DNA of 64,000 nucleotides. Source: Flavobacteriaceae bacterium UBA7684 (GTDB taxonomy: Bacteria; Bacteroidota; Bacteroidia; Flavobacteriales; Flavobacteriaceae). Made by a program: the position numbers and the translations under genes. The stretch spans positions 50,496 through 114,495 of the forward strand of contig DLGW01000024.1 of NCBI GenBank assembly GCA_002482885.1, written 5' to 3'. Every line of letters begins with the position of its first letter. The stretch's first letter is position 1. The notes under the pieces were generated by a model. The model saw only the letters and a program-made list of their open reading frames with translations, ran no database searches and had not been told where the DNA came from. Of this stretch, positions 25,850 through 35,262 are shown piece by piece.

Positions 25850-26707
25850 ATGTCATCTTGGTTTAAAAGAACAGAAAAAGGAATTCAAACGCCTACCGAA
25901 GGCAAAAAGGATGTTCCAAAAGGGTTGTGGTATAAAACACCCACTGGAAAAATCATAGACTCGGAAGAATTAGCTAGAAATTTTTTCGTGAGTCCAGAAG
26001 ATGGATATCACGTTAAGATAGGTAGCAAAGAGTATTTTGAAATTCTTTTTGACGATAATGAATTTGAAGAACTTTTTTCAAATATTTCGTCTAAAGACCC
26101 CTTAAACTTTGTGGATACTAAAAAGTATGACGAACGTTTAGTTGCTGCTCAAGAAAAAACTGGTTTAAAAGATGCAATACGAGTAGCAGTAGGTGATTCT
26201 AAAGGAGCGCCTATGGTTGTAGCTTGTATGGATTTTGATTTTATTGGTGGTTCTATTGGTGCAGTGGTGGGCGAAAAAATTGCTCGTGCAGTAGATTATT
26301 GTGTGGCGAACCGTTTGCCTTTAGTGATTATTTCAAAATCAGGTGGTGCTCGTATGATGGAAGCTGCCTTTTCATTAATGCAGTTGGCTAAAACTTCGGC
26401 TAAATTAGTTCAGCTGGGCGAAGCACAATTGCCTTATATCTCTTTATGTACAGATCCAACCACTGGGGGTGCTTCGGCTTCTTTCTCGATGTTAGGAGAT
26501 GTTAATATTGCAGAGCCAGGCGCTTTGATTGGATTTGCAGGACCAAGAGTAGTAAAAGATACCACAGGTAAAGATTTACCAGATGGTTTCCAAACCTCGG
26601 AGTTTTTATTAGAACACGGATTTTTGGATTTTATTACACCTCGTAAAGAATTAAAAGCTAAAATTAATCAGTATTTTGATTTGATTATGGATCGACCTTT
26701 AAGATAG
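25850..26707 (+). CDS. accD: Acetyl-CoA carboxylase carboxyltransferase subunit beta, without the zinc-ribbon cysteines
   Basis: Transfers the carboxyl group from biotin to acetyl-CoA, starting fatty-acid synthesis. The crotonase-fold core is complete: VVACMDFDFIGGSIGAVVGE, VIISKSGGARMMEAAFSLMQ, CTDPTTGGASASFSMLGD and GFAGPRVVKDTTG. The N-terminal segment that normally forms a four-Cys zinc ribbon (CPxC and CPxC in most bacteria) here reads GLWYKTPTGKIID and FVSPEDGYHVKI, with no Cys at any of those four places. Length of 285 residues is normal. This may be general to the group. A terminator follows at 26728. Confidence 0.95.
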   Translation: MSSWFKRTEKGIQTPTEGKKDVPKGLWYKTPTGKIIDSEELARNFFVSPEDGYHVKIGSKEYFEILFDDNEFEELFSNISSKDPLNFVDTKKYDERLVAAQEKTGLKDAIRVAVGDSKGAPMVVACMDFDFIGGSIGAVVGEKIARAVDYCVANRLPLVIISKSGGARMMEAAFSLMQLAKTSAKLVQLGEAQLPYISLCTDPTTGGASASFSMLGDVNIAEPGALIGFAGPRVVKDTTGKDLPDGFQTSEFLLEHGFLDFITPRKELKAKINQYFDLIMDRPLR

Positions 26708-26727
26708 GTTGGTTTTCAAATAAATTA

Positions 26728-26760
26728 AAAAGGCTTCGTTGAAAAACGAAGCCTTTTTTT
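26728..26760. terminator. Terminator between accD and deoxynucleoside kinase gene
   Basis: AAAGGCTTCGTT, loop GAAA, AACGAAGCCTTT, then a T-run. It overlaps the last codon of the leftward kinase gene and can serve both. Confidence 0.9.
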
Positions 26761-27367
26761 ATTGATTTAAACTTTCTGTTATTTTTTGAATAACTTTTTG
26801 GTAATCTTCTTTGCTTTCTACAAAGTCGTGTTGGTCTACGTCTATAATTAGTAATTTGCCTTTATCGTAACTTTGAATCCAAGCCTCGTATCTTTCGTTT
26901 AATCTTTCTAGGTATTCAGTGCTGATTGATTTTTCGTAGTCTCTGCCTCTTTTGTGGATTTGTTGCACCAAATTAGGAATAGAACTTCTTAAATAAATTA
27001 ATAAATCGGGTGGATTTACAAAAGATTGCATCAAATCAAATAACGACAAGTAGTTGTTAAAATCACGATTGGTCATTAATCCCATGGCGTGTAAATTCGG
27101 AGCAAAAATGTAAGCGTCTTCGTAAATGGTTCGATCTTGAATCACGTCTTTACCGCTAGAACGAATTTGCATAACCTGTTTCAGTCTACTATTAATAAAA
27201 TAGATTTGTAGGTTAAACGACCATCTTTCCATGGATTCATAAAAATCATCTAGATAGGGGTTTACAACTACGTCTTCAAAATGGGGTTGCCATTTGAATT
27301 GTTTAGACAGCATAGCTGTTAATGTGGTTTTTCCTGCGCCAATGTTTCCTGCAACTGCAATATGCAT
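26759..27367 (-). CDS. Deoxynucleoside kinase
   Basis: 202-residue dNK-family kinase that phosphorylates salvaged deoxynucleosides. The P-loop GNIGAGKTTL is at residue 7, the DRTIYEDAYIF motif (DRS-like) near 95, and the lid-region arginines in QQIHKRGRDYEKSI. Specificity (dA, dG or dC) cannot be read safely. It is followed on its strand by the accD terminator and preceded by a beta-propeller-like secreted protein gene with a 3-base gap. Confidence 0.93.
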   Translation of the reverse strand: MHIAVAGNIGAGKTTLTAMLSKQFKWQPHFEDVVVNPYLDDFYESMERWSFNLQIYFINSRLKQVMQIRSSGKDVIQDRTIYEDAYIFAPNLHAMGLMTNRDFNNYLSLFDLMQSFVNPPDLLIYLRSSIPNLVQQIHKRGRDYEKSISTEYLERLNERYEAWIQSYDKGKLLIIDVDQHDFVESKEDYQKVIQKITESLNQ

Positions 27368-27370
27368 AAC

Positions 27371-28150
27371 TTAAAATGTTATATGTTTTATTTGTAAATG
27401 TCCTTGGGTAAAAATAGATAAAAAATGATTGATATAATAAATTTGAGCCTCGCTTTTTACAGATTCTGACAATAAAATGGCTTCAGATTGATGGTGTTTT
27501 TTTAAATAGAGTCTTTCGTTTTTTTGATAGATGCACAGTTGGTTGTCTGTAAAATGAAGCGTGATGTTGGGTTCTAAAGTGTTGATTAATTGTATTTTAC
27601 CAAACAAATCGGTTTGATACAGCTGATTTTGTTCGTCTAGCCAAAATAATTGGTTTAAGGTGCTTTTAAAAACAAGGGGAGTCGGCTGAATAGAAGGGGT
27701 TAGCGTTTTGACTTGCTGGGTATCTCGATCTAATAAACTGACTTGATTGGTTTGTGGGTCTATAATCCAAATTTTATTTAAAGAAGCTAATCCAACATGT
27801 TTAGCCATGATGGGATTTTCTAGTTGGTTCAGATTGATTTGAGCGATGGGATTCAATTGATTGTCTAGTAAAACCAATTGATTGGCATTTTTGTAATAGA
27901 TTAATAATCTAAGGGGATTGCTAATATCAACTAAATGCACTGTGCCTAAATTCAGTTGGGCAAAATTATAAGTTTGCTCTTTGGTTTGTTTATACAGGTT
28001 GTTGTTCTGTAAATAATACAAGTCCTTAAAAGTATCTTGTCCTACATAAAAATCTGCGGGGAGTTTGATGTGGCTGTGTTCTGTAATATTGGTTTGACTC
28101 CAAAGGGTGTTGGTAATCATCAAAAACAGTAAAACCACTTTTTTTAACAT
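27371..28150 (-). CDS. Secreted protein with beta-propeller-like repeats, function unknown
   Basis: A signal peptide (MLKKVVLLFLMITNTLWSQ) precedes about 240 residues of short repeated strands of the pattern hydrophobic-hydrophobic-D-x-x-x-N/Q (LLIYYKNANQLVLLDNQLNP, KIWIIDPQTNQVSLLDRDTQ). This suggests a WD-like or six-bladed propeller. No catalytic motif is seen. It sits in a tight leftward run between the DUF5686 gene (9-base gap) and the deoxynucleoside kinase gene (3-base gap). Confidence 0.78.
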   Translation of the reverse strand: MLKKVVLLFLMITNTLWSQTNITEHSHIKLPADFYVGQDTFKDLYYLQNNNLYKQTKEQTYNFAQLNLGTVHLVDISNPLRLLIYYKNANQLVLLDNQLNPIAQINLNQLENPIMAKHVGLASLNKIWIIDPQTNQVSLLDRDTQQVKTLTPSIQPTPLVFKSTLNQLFWLDEQNQLYQTDLFGKIQLINTLEPNITLHFTDNQLCIYQKNERLYLKKHHQSEAILLSESVKSEAQIYYINHFLSIFTQGHLQIKHITF

Positions 28151-28159
28151 GATAGATTT

Positions 28160-30655
28160 TTAAAAGTAGAACCCAAACGAGCCTTTGATTCCAAAATTTT
28201 GCGAATTATATAAGTGGTCGTGGTAACTGCCTCTCCAACAAAAATCAATCCTAAATACTTTAAAAATGTTGCCGATACCTGCGTGGTATTCCCAATAAAT
28301 ATTTTCTGGAGCTACGTAATCTAATCCCGAAGCATTAATTCTTTTATTGGCGTCGCTTACGGTTCCGTATACGGCTTTTATACCTACGATTTCTCGTAAG
28401 TTCCATTTGCGAATGATGGGAAATTTACCTAAAATTTTTCCGTTAAAATTGTGTTCTAATTGACCCGATACATAAGTGTCGGCTACAAATTCGTAAAAGC
28501 TTAACAGGTTAAAATTGTTTTCAATACTAAAATAGGATTGGTTTCCGGGAACTACGCTCATTAATGCCAATGGAACTTCTCCGAATATTTTACCTACTTC
28601 TACGGTGGTTTTTAATTTTCCTGAAGAACCTATTTGAGTGGGTTTTCTAAAAAATAATTGTGCTTTTTGGTATTGAAAATGACTGTCAAAAACATCTTTG
28701 ATTCCTTGTGTGTACAATAATGCAAAGTGAGCGAAATCGGTTTTGTCTACTAATTTTCGATCTACACCGTAGCCTACAGTTTTTCTTTTGGGGGTGTAAT
28801 CAATTCTAAAATTAAGTTCGGATTGCCTTACTTCTCGTTTGATTTCGGTTTGGGTATTGTCGGTATAATAATCCAATTTAAAACCATAAAAGGCAGATTT
28901 TACCGTTCTAAAGCCAAACCCAGCATTAAAGGTTAGATTTTTTATAGGTTCTATTTCAAGATTTAAGGTGGATAAGTTTACCGAAGATAATTTTTCGTTT
29001 ACGATACCTACGGCAAATAAAGAGGACGTAGCAAAACTGCGTCCTAACACGTCGTTGCTCGTCGTTAAGCTAGCGCCTAATTGTTCAATGTCTCTTCGAT
29101 TACCAGCCGATAAAATTAATCGGTTATTTTTCTCGAGCATGATTTTTCCGTTAATGGCGTATTTGAATTGGTTGTCTTTAAATCCATAGGCGGTATAACC
29201 TTGTAAACGCCAAGTGTCGTTCGGACCAAAATAAGTTCTTCCTCCTGCAAATAATCGCATGCCTTCTACAATGTTGTAGCCTACGCTTGAAAGTATAGGG
29301 CCGTAGTCGATTTTATTAAATTGAATGTAACCGCTGCCCAGTATGCTGACCATGTCGTACATGCGTTGGAATTTCTTTACATTTTGTAGGGTATCCAACA
29401 TTTTGTAAACACCTACTTCGTCATTGTTTAAGGATTCAAAACGATTTTTTTCCCAAAACTCATCACTTTGGCTATATACTTGGTTGTCGTAAAAATTGAC
29501 CTCTTTTTTATAGAATTCTGTTTCTTTAGGTTGATTGAATTCATGATTTTTATACAAAGTGGTGCGTTTTCCATACACCCCTTTAGAGGCTTCTTTTTTA
29601 GAAACACTAAAATCAGACATCATATAATCCCGCTTTAAAATAAAAGTGGAATCGTTTACTACCTCAAATTCTTGTTCTAAATAAATGTCTTTAATCCAGT
29701 TAATGTTGGCACTTTTCGTTACTTGTAAATTGATTTTTTTAATAGCAAAGGTGGTGTCGTTTACCCAAAAATCACCTTTAAAAGTCAGTTCATTTTTTCT
29801 TCTAGGATAATAAACAATATTGTAGCACCACTTGTTGTCTATAAAAGTACTGTCGTTTAATACATAGTTGTAAACGCTTACACCTGTTTTAGATAAGGGG
29901 CTTACAAAACCTTTTTCAAAGATGTATAAGTAGTTGTCATAAATATTGTAATCAACATATAAATCCTTGATTAATTCAATCAGCATTTGGTTGGAGTTGA
30001 AACCTGAGTTTTTATTTCCTTTTAAGATTTCTTTTTTGCGTCCGTTTACATTGTCTCCGTATACTTCGGCAATCGATTCGTTAATAAAAATAGGTAAGTA
30101 GGTTTTTCCGGTAACCGATGAGGTGTCTACGTATTTAAAAATAAATTCCATACCATTAAAAACTTTGCTTTTCATGTAAGCACTGTCAATGGAGTTTAAG
30201 TCAAATTCAACTTTTTCGTATTTATTATATTGATAATGTCTAAACTGATTAAGTCCGTTTTTTCGTTTTCTGGCCCAAATCTTTTTTAGAATTTCAATGG
30301 CAGGATTGTTTTTTTTGGAAGTATTACCCGCGAACAAAACTACCTCTTTTAAAGCAACACCAGTTTCTAGTTGGATTTTTAAGTTGTAGTTGGTTGATTT
30401 TTCAAGTCTTACTTCTTTGGTGGTAAAACCTACAAAAGAAACTACCAATAGATTTTGTTTGTTTGGGGACTCAATATAAAATTTACCATTTTCGTCGGTA
30501 ACCACCCCAATGGTAGAAGATTTAAAATAAACATTAGCAAAAGCTACGGGTTGGTTAAAATCGTCTAATATTATCCCACTCACTTTGGTTTGTCCAAAAA
30601 GCGTTGCGCTCAGGCAAATAAAGAAGAAAAATATAGGTGCGAGTTGTTTAGTCAT
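28160..30655 (-). CDS. DUF5686 family protein with carboxypeptidase-like regulatory domain
   Basis: Outer-membrane-associated protein of 831 residues from the ATG at 30655 (MTKQLAPIFFFFICL). A signal peptide precedes a CarboxypepD_reg-like beta-sandwich (VSGIILDDFNQPVAFANVYF, residues about 23-105). A long DUF5686 region with beta-barrel-like strands runs to the end, which finishes in GIKGSFGFYF as outer-membrane barrels do. The role of the family is not known; the fold suggests surface transport or assembly. A hairpin that ends pdhB transcription lies just before it. Confidence 0.87.
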   Translation of the reverse strand: MTKQLAPIFFFFICLSATLFGQTKVSGIILDDFNQPVAFANVYFKSSTIGVVTDENGKFYIESPNKQNLLVVSFVGFTTKEVRLEKSTNYNLKIQLETGVALKEVVLFAGNTSKKNNPAIEILKKIWARKRKNGLNQFRHYQYNKYEKVEFDLNSIDSAYMKSKVFNGMEFIFKYVDTSSVTGKTYLPIFINESIAEVYGDNVNGRKKEILKGNKNSGFNSNQMLIELIKDLYVDYNIYDNYLYIFEKGFVSPLSKTGVSVYNYVLNDSTFIDNKWCYNIVYYPRRKNELTFKGDFWVNDTTFAIKKINLQVTKSANINWIKDIYLEQEFEVVNDSTFILKRDYMMSDFSVSKKEASKGVYGKRTTLYKNHEFNQPKETEFYKKEVNFYDNQVYSQSDEFWEKNRFESLNNDEVGVYKMLDTLQNVKKFQRMYDMVSILGSGYIQFNKIDYGPILSSVGYNIVEGMRLFAGGRTYFGPNDTWRLQGYTAYGFKDNQFKYAINGKIMLEKNNRLILSAGNRRDIEQLGASLTTSNDVLGRSFATSSLFAVGIVNEKLSSVNLSTLNLEIEPIKNLTFNAGFGFRTVKSAFYGFKLDYYTDNTQTEIKREVRQSELNFRIDYTPKRKTVGYGVDRKLVDKTDFAHFALLYTQGIKDVFDSHFQYQKAQLFFRKPTQIGSSGKLKTTVEVGKIFGEVPLALMSVVPGNQSYFSIENNFNLLSFYEFVADTYVSGQLEHNFNGKILGKFPIIRKWNLREIVGIKAVYGTVSDANKRINASGLDYVAPENIYWEYHAGIGNIFKVFRIDFCWRGSYHDHLYNSQNFGIKGSFGFYF

Positions 30656-30663
30656 AAAATAAA

Positions 30664-30694
30664 AAACTTCATCGTGTTTTTTACGATGAAGTTT
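30664..30694 (-). terminator. Terminator of pdhB
   Basis: A 12-base-pair perfect stem AAACTTCATCGT/ACGATGAAGTTT around a 7-base loop. On the minus strand the right arm runs into TTTTTTATTTT, a proper T-tract. It lies 21 bases after pdhB and only 9 bases before the start of the DUF5686 gene, so that gene must have its promoter in or after it, or rely on read-through. Confidence 0.85.
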
Positions 30695-30714
30695 CAAATA
30701 TAAGGTTATTTTAA

Positions 30715-31692
30715 TTATTTGTTAAGTACCTTCTTTACTGCTTTAACAACTGTTTCAGCACTTGGTAACCACTCTTTCAATAAATTAGGAGAGTAAGGAG
30801 CAGGAGTATCTGCAGTTGTTACTCTAATAATTGGAGCGTCTAAGTAGTCAAAAGCTCTTTCTTGTACGATGTAAGTAATTTCCGAAGAAACACTTCCAAA
30901 TGGCCAAGCTTCTTCAACAACTACTAAACGATTGGTTTTTTTAACTGAATTTAAAATCGTTTCGTGATCCATTGGTCTAATGGTTCTTAAATCAATGATT
31001 TCACAGCTAATGCCTTCTTTAGCTAATTCGTCTGCTGCGGTGTAAGCTTCTTTAATGATTTTACCAAAAGAAACAATGGTTACATCGGTACCTTCTCTTT
31101 TAATGTCTGCCAATCCTAATGGAATAGTGTATTCTCCTTCAGGAACTTCTCCTTTATCGCCATACATTTGTTCTGACTCCATAAAAATTACAGGGTCGTT
31201 ATCGCGAATAGCAGATTTTAATAATCCTTTGGCATCGTATGGGTTAGACGGTACCACTACTTTTAAACCCGGGCAGTTGGCGTACCAGTTTTCAAAGGCT
31301 TGTGAGTGAGTAGCTCCTAATTGTCCACCAGAAGCGGTTGGTCCTCTAAAAACAATCGGAATATTGAATTGACCCGCACTCATTTGGCGCATTTTAGCGG
31401 CATTGTTGATGATTTGGTCAATACCTACTAAGGCAAAGTTAAAAGTCATGAATTCCACAATAGGTCTGTTTCCGTTCATGGCTGAACCTACAGCAATTCC
31501 CGAAAAACCTAACTCTGCAATTGGAGTGTCAATTACACGTTTTTCACCGAATTCATCTAGCATTCCTTTAGAAGCTTTGTAGGCTCCATTATATTCAGCA
31601 ACTTCTTCTCCCATTAAGTATATGGATTCGTCTCTGCGCATTTCTTCGCTCATTGCCTCACAGACTGCTTGTCTAAATTGTAATGTTTTCAT
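30715..31692 (-). CDS. pdhB: Pyruvate dehydrogenase E1 component, beta subunit
   Basis: 325-residue transketolase-type beta subunit of the E1 enzyme. Visible: MSEEMRRDESIYLMGEEVAEYNGAYK-like N-terminus, EFMTFNFALVGIDQIINNAAK, FRGPTASGGQLGATHSQ, and a C-terminal transketolase domain with EEAWPFGSVSSEI. The alpha subunit gene is not adjacent, as is common in the Flavobacteriaceae. A minus-strand TATTTTTG at 31744-31737 is a likely -7 element. Confidence 0.95.
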   Translation of the reverse strand: MKTLQFRQAVCEAMSEEMRRDESIYLMGEEVAEYNGAYKASKGMLDEFGEKRVIDTPIAELGFSGIAVGSAMNGNRPIVEFMTFNFALVGIDQIINNAAKMRQMSAGQFNIPIVFRGPTASGGQLGATHSQAFENWYANCPGLKVVVPSNPYDAKGLLKSAIRDNDPVIFMESEQMYGDKGEVPEGEYTIPLGLADIKREGTDVTIVSFGKIIKEAYTAADELAKEGISCEIIDLRTIRPMDHETILNSVKKTNRLVVVEEAWPFGSVSSEITYIVQERAFDYLDAPIIRVTTADTPAPYSPNLLKEWLPSAETVVKAVKKVLNK

Positions 31693-32000
31693 GAATTATG
31701 GTATGATTTTAAAAGGTCATTATTTTTTATGAATCACAAAAATAAAAATTTTTGACGAACACCACTGCGAATCCGTAAATAATAGCAACTAAATCAGTGT
31801 AAATTTTAGAATAATGATTCAATGGTTTAAAAGTGTGAATTACTTGTTGATTTTTGTTATTTAAAAAATGTAATACTTTTAAAAAAAATATTACCTTCGA
31901 AAGCTACACTGTTTATTTTTAAAATCTTGAAAAAGAATATTTTATCATAAACAATTCAATAAATAAAGGGTATTCTGAACAATAACTAAACAAAAAAAGA
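31693..32000. promoter_or_regulatory. Divergent control region between pdhB and etfB
   Basis: 308 bases without a gene. For pdhB, the minus strand has TATTTTTG (31744-31737), 45 bases before the ATG. For etfB, TACCTTCG (31892-31899) is one mismatch from TAnnTTTG and about 100 bases before its ATG. No convincing -33 elements or strong hairpins were seen. The stretch is very AT-rich. Confidence 0.45.
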
Positions 32001-32747
32001 ATGAAAATACTGGTTTGTATCAGTCATGTTCCTGACACGACTTCAAAAATTAATTTCACTAATTCCGACACTACTTTTGATACCAATGGCGTTCAATTCG
32101 TAATTAATCCTAATGACGAATTTGGTTTAACACGAGCGATTTGGTTTAAAGAAAAAAATGGAGATCAAGTAACCGTTGTTAATGTAGGCGAGGCAGATAC
32201 CGAACCTACACTTCGAAAAGCATTGGCTATTGGAGCCGATGAGGCTATTCGTGTAAATGCGCAGCCTTTGGATAGTTTTTTTGTAGCGAGTCAATTAGCT
32301 GAAGTGGTTAAAAACGGAGGTTACGATTTAATCCTAGCAGGAAAAGAATCTTTGGATTATAACGGAGGTGTAGTGCCTGGGATGGTAGCTGCTTTAACAG
32401 GAATCAACTTTGTAAACGGGTGTATTGGCTTAGAAATAGAAAACGGACAAGCTACAGTAGTGCGCGAAATTGATGGAGGAAAAGAAACGTTATCAGCTTC
32501 TTTGCCTTTAATTGTTGGGGTACAAAAAGGAGTTGTAGAAGAAAAAGATTTAAGAATTCCCAACATGCGTGGCATCATGACTGCTCGTCAAAAAGCACTT
32601 ACGGTGTTGGAATCTAATGGAGTGGCTGTTCAATCTAAAGTGGTGAAATTCGATAAACCAGCGCCTAAGTCTGCGGTAAAAATGGTGTCGGCAACTCATT
32701 TAGACGAGTTGATTGAATTGTTGCACAAAGAGGCTAAAGTGATTTAA
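32001..32747 (+). CDS. etfB: Electron transfer flavoprotein subunit beta
   Basis: 248-residue beta (FixA-like) subunit of the electron transfer flavoprotein, which takes electrons from acyl-CoA dehydrogenases. Signatures: VCISHVPDTTSKI at the N-terminus, GADEAIRVNAQPLD, AGKESLDYNGGVVPGMVA, and DLRIPNMRGIMTARQK. etfA follows after 17 bases. Confidence 0.95.
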   Translation: MKILVCISHVPDTTSKINFTNSDTTFDTNGVQFVINPNDEFGLTRAIWFKEKNGDQVTVVNVGEADTEPTLRKALAIGADEAIRVNAQPLDSFFVASQLAEVVKNGGYDLILAGKESLDYNGGVVPGMVAALTGINFVNGCIGLEIENGQATVVREIDGGKETLSASLPLIVGVQKGVVEEKDLRIPNMRGIMTARQKALTVLESNGVAVQSKVVKFDKPAPKSAVKMVSATHLDELIELLHKEAKVI

Positions 32748-32764
32748 TTTCAAATAGAAAAAGT

Positions 32765-33727
32765 ATGTCAGTATTAATATATGCAGAATCTGCAAAAGGA
32801 AAATTTAAAAAAACGTCGTTTGAATTGGCATCTTATGCTAAAAAATTAGCCAGCAGTTTAAATGAACAAGTAGTTGCTGTAGTTTTTGGAGAAGCAAATC
32901 CTACTGAACTAGGAACTTACGGAGTAGATAAAGTCGTACAAGTACAAGGTGAAGGTGTAGGCGTTTTTCAAGCTAAAAGTTACGCACAAGCTTTGGTTGA
33001 AGTGGCTAAAAAAGAATCAGCATCAGTAATTATTTTGCCAACGACTACCGATGCACAGTATTTAGCAGGATTAGTAGCTGTGGGAGTTTCGGGTGGATTT
33101 GTATCTAACGTAGTAGAACAACCTGCTTCTTTAAATCCATTTCAGGTTAAAAGAACTTCTTTTTCAAATAAGGCATTTGCTACAGTAGAAGTTTCTTCGG
33201 AAGTTAAAGTTTTAACTTTATCTAAAAATTCTTTTGGAATTATCGAAAGTCCATCTAGTCCAACTGTGGAATCTTTTGCTTTTGCATCGGATAATCAAGG
33301 AGTGAAAATAGTTTCTTCGGAAAGCGCATCAGGTAAAGTAACCATTGCTGATGCCGAGATTGTAGTGTCTGGCGGCCGAGGTTTAAAAGGTCCAGAAAAT
33401 TGGGGAATGATAGAAGATTTGGCTCAGGTATTAGGGGCGGCAACCGCTTGTTCTAAACCGGTTTCGGATATGGGTTGGAGACCTCACGGAGAACACGTAG
33501 GACAAACCGGAAAACCTGTAGCTTGTAATTTATATATTGCTATAGGAATTTCAGGGGCTATTCAACACATTGCAGGAATTAACTCTTCCAAAGTAAAATT
33601 GGTGATTAACACCGATCCAGAAGCTCCGTTTTTTAAAGTAGCCGATTATGGAATTGTTGGAGATGCTTTTGAGGTAGTGCCGCAATTCATAGAAAAATTA
33701 AAAGCTTTTAAAGCGCAAAATAGTTAA
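32765..33727 (+). CDS. etfA: Electron transfer flavoprotein subunit alpha
   Basis: 320-residue FAD-binding alpha subunit. The C-terminal FAD domain shows VVSGGRGLKGPENWGMIEDL, SKPVSDMGWRPHGEHVGQTG, LYIAIGISGAIQHIAG and VINTDPEAPFF. It is co-transcribed with etfB. No dehydrogenase or ETF-quinone oxidoreductase gene lies nearby. Confidence 0.95.
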   Translation: MSVLIYAESAKGKFKKTSFELASYAKKLASSLNEQVVAVVFGEANPTELGTYGVDKVVQVQGEGVGVFQAKSYAQALVEVAKKESASVIILPTTTDAQYLAGLVAVGVSGGFVSNVVEQPASLNPFQVKRTSFSNKAFATVEVSSEVKVLTLSKNSFGIIESPSSPTVESFAFASDNQGVKIVSSESASGKVTIADAEIVVSGGRGLKGPENWGMIEDLAQVLGAATACSKPVSDMGWRPHGEHVGQTGKPVACNLYIAIGISGAIQHIAGINSSKVKLVINTDPEAPFFKVADYGIVGDAFEVVPQFIEKLKAFKAQNS

Positions 33728-33780
33728 CACTAACTTTTGATAAGGGAATGTTTTAGGATTCCTAAGTAATGATGTAATAT

Positions 33781-34404
33781 ATGAGTTTAGTTAGATTAAC
33801 CATCAGAGGTATATCGTATAGCCAAACCCAAAATGGGGCATATGCTCTTATTTTGGATGAAGTAGGCGGGGAACGAAAATTACCCATAGTTATTGGAGCG
33901 TACGAAGCCCAGTCCATTGCGATTGCTTTGGAAAAAGAAATCAAGCCACCCAGACCTTTAACGCATGATTTGTTCAAGAATTTTGCAGACAGATTTGACA
34001 TAGTGGTCAAACAAATCATCATCCATAAATTGGTAGATGGAGTTTTTTATTCCAGTATTATTTGTGAACGAGACGGTATTGAAGAAATTTTTGATGCCAG
34101 AACATCTGATGCTATTGCTTTAGCTTTAAGATTTGAAGCGCCTATTTTTATTTATAAAAATATTTTAGATAAATCGGGTATTTATTTAAGTATGGATAGT
34201 GCTAAAACAGAGGCGAGTAGCGATGAGCCTACCGCGGCTTTAGCAGACTCTTTGTCTTATATAGCGGACAAAGAATCGGTATTGGCTAAAAATCCTTATG
34301 CAGAGTATTCTGTTCCTGAATTGCAAGAATTATTAAAAAGTGCTGTAGCTGAAGAAGATTACGAAAAAGCAGCACGCATCCGAGACGAAATTTCTAAAAG
34401 ATAG
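33781..34404 (+). CDS. Bifunctional nuclease family (DUF151) protein with UVR motif
   Basis: The N-terminal ~150 residues match the BFN/DUF151 fold: QNGAYALILDEVGGERKLPI, VIGAYEAQSIAIALE and FDARTSDAIALALR. The last ~35 residues are a UvrB/UvrC-type UVR motif (VPELQELLKSAVAEEDYEKA, ending in RIRDEIS). The combination is common in Bacteroidota. Nuclease activity has been reported for plant relatives, but is not demonstrated by this sequence. It lies between etfA and thyA on the same strand. Confidence 0.88.
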   Translation: MSLVRLTIRGISYSQTQNGAYALILDEVGGERKLPIVIGAYEAQSIAIALEKEIKPPRPLTHDLFKNFADRFDIVVKQIIIHKLVDGVFYSSIICERDGIEEIFDARTSDAIALALRFEAPIFIYKNILDKSGIYLSMDSAKTEASSDEPTAALADSLSYIADKESVLAKNPYAEYSVPELQELLKSAVAEEDYEKAARIRDEISKR

Positions 34405-34413
34405 ACTTCAAAA

Positions 34414-35238
34414 ATGAAACAATATTTAGATTTAGTTAAGCATATTTTAGAACACGGTCAGCAAAAGGGCGATCGCACAGGAACAGGAACTAAAAGTGTT
34501 TTTGGTTACCAAATACGTTTTGACTTAAACGAAGGTTTTCCGTTAGTAACCACTAAAAAAATTCACATTAAATCTGTAGTACACGAATTGTTGTGGTTTT
34601 TAAAGGGAGAAACCAATATTGCTTACTTAAAAGAAAATGGAGTGCGTATTTGGGATGAGTGGGCAGATGCTGATGGAAATTTAGGACCTGTTTACGGACA
34701 TCAATGGCGCAATTGGGATAGTAAAGAAATTGATCAAATACAAGAATTGATAGATACTTTAAAAACAAATCCGAATAGTCGTCGTATGTTGGTTTCTGCT
34801 TGGAATCCTAGTGTGTTGCCCGATACTTCGGTTTCATTTGCAGAAAACGTGGCTAACGGAAAAGCGGCTTTGCCCCCGTGTCATGCATTTTTTCAGTTCT
34901 ATGTAGCTGACGGAAAGTTGTCTTGTCAATTATATCAACGCAGTGCAGATGTGTTTTTAGGAGTTCCCTTTAACATTGCATCATACGCTTTGTTTACCCA
35001 CATGGTCGCGCAAGTCGTAGGCTTACAAGTGGGTGATTTTGTACATACTTTTGGAGATGCGCACCTGTATAACAATCACTTTGAACAAGTGGAATTGCAG
35101 TTGAGTAGAGAGCCTAAAAAACTACCGAGATTAGTTTTAAATCCCGAAATAAAAAATATTTTCGACTTCACTTACGAGGATATTACCATTGAAGGCTATG
35201 ATCCTCATCCGTTAATCAAAGGACAAGTATCAGTGTAA
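34414..35238 (+). CDS. thyA: Thymidylate synthase
   Basis: Converts dUMP to dTMP with methylene-tetrahydrofolate. The nucleophile is Cys156 in PPCHAFFQFYV. Substrate motifs include GDRTGTGTKSVFGYQ, GPVYGHQWRNW, QRSADVFLGVPFNIASYAL and FGDAHLYNNHFEQV. It is about ten residues longer than the E. coli enzyme, mostly from an insert before the active Cys (about residues 137-150). The stop codon lies inside a terminator-like palindrome shared with the convergent gene. No folA follows. Confidence 0.97.
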   Translation: MKQYLDLVKHILEHGQQKGDRTGTGTKSVFGYQIRFDLNEGFPLVTTKKIHIKSVVHELLWFLKGETNIAYLKENGVRIWDEWADADGNLGPVYGHQWRNWDSKEIDQIQELIDTLKTNPNSRRMLVSAWNPSVLPDTSVSFAENVANGKAALPPCHAFFQFYVADGKLSCQLYQRSADVFLGVPFNIASYALFTHMVAQVVGLQVGDFVHTFGDAHLYNNHFEQVELQLSREPKKLPRLVLNPEIKNIFDFTYEDITIEGYDPHPLIKGQVSV

Positions 35239-35262
35239 TTGAATTATAATTCAATTACACTG
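35231..35262. terminator. Shared palindromic terminator inside two convergent stop regions
   Basis: CAGTGTAATTGAATT and its exact complement, separated by AT. It contains the last codons of both thyA and the convergent E-set gene, which end five bases apart. Confidence 0.75.
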
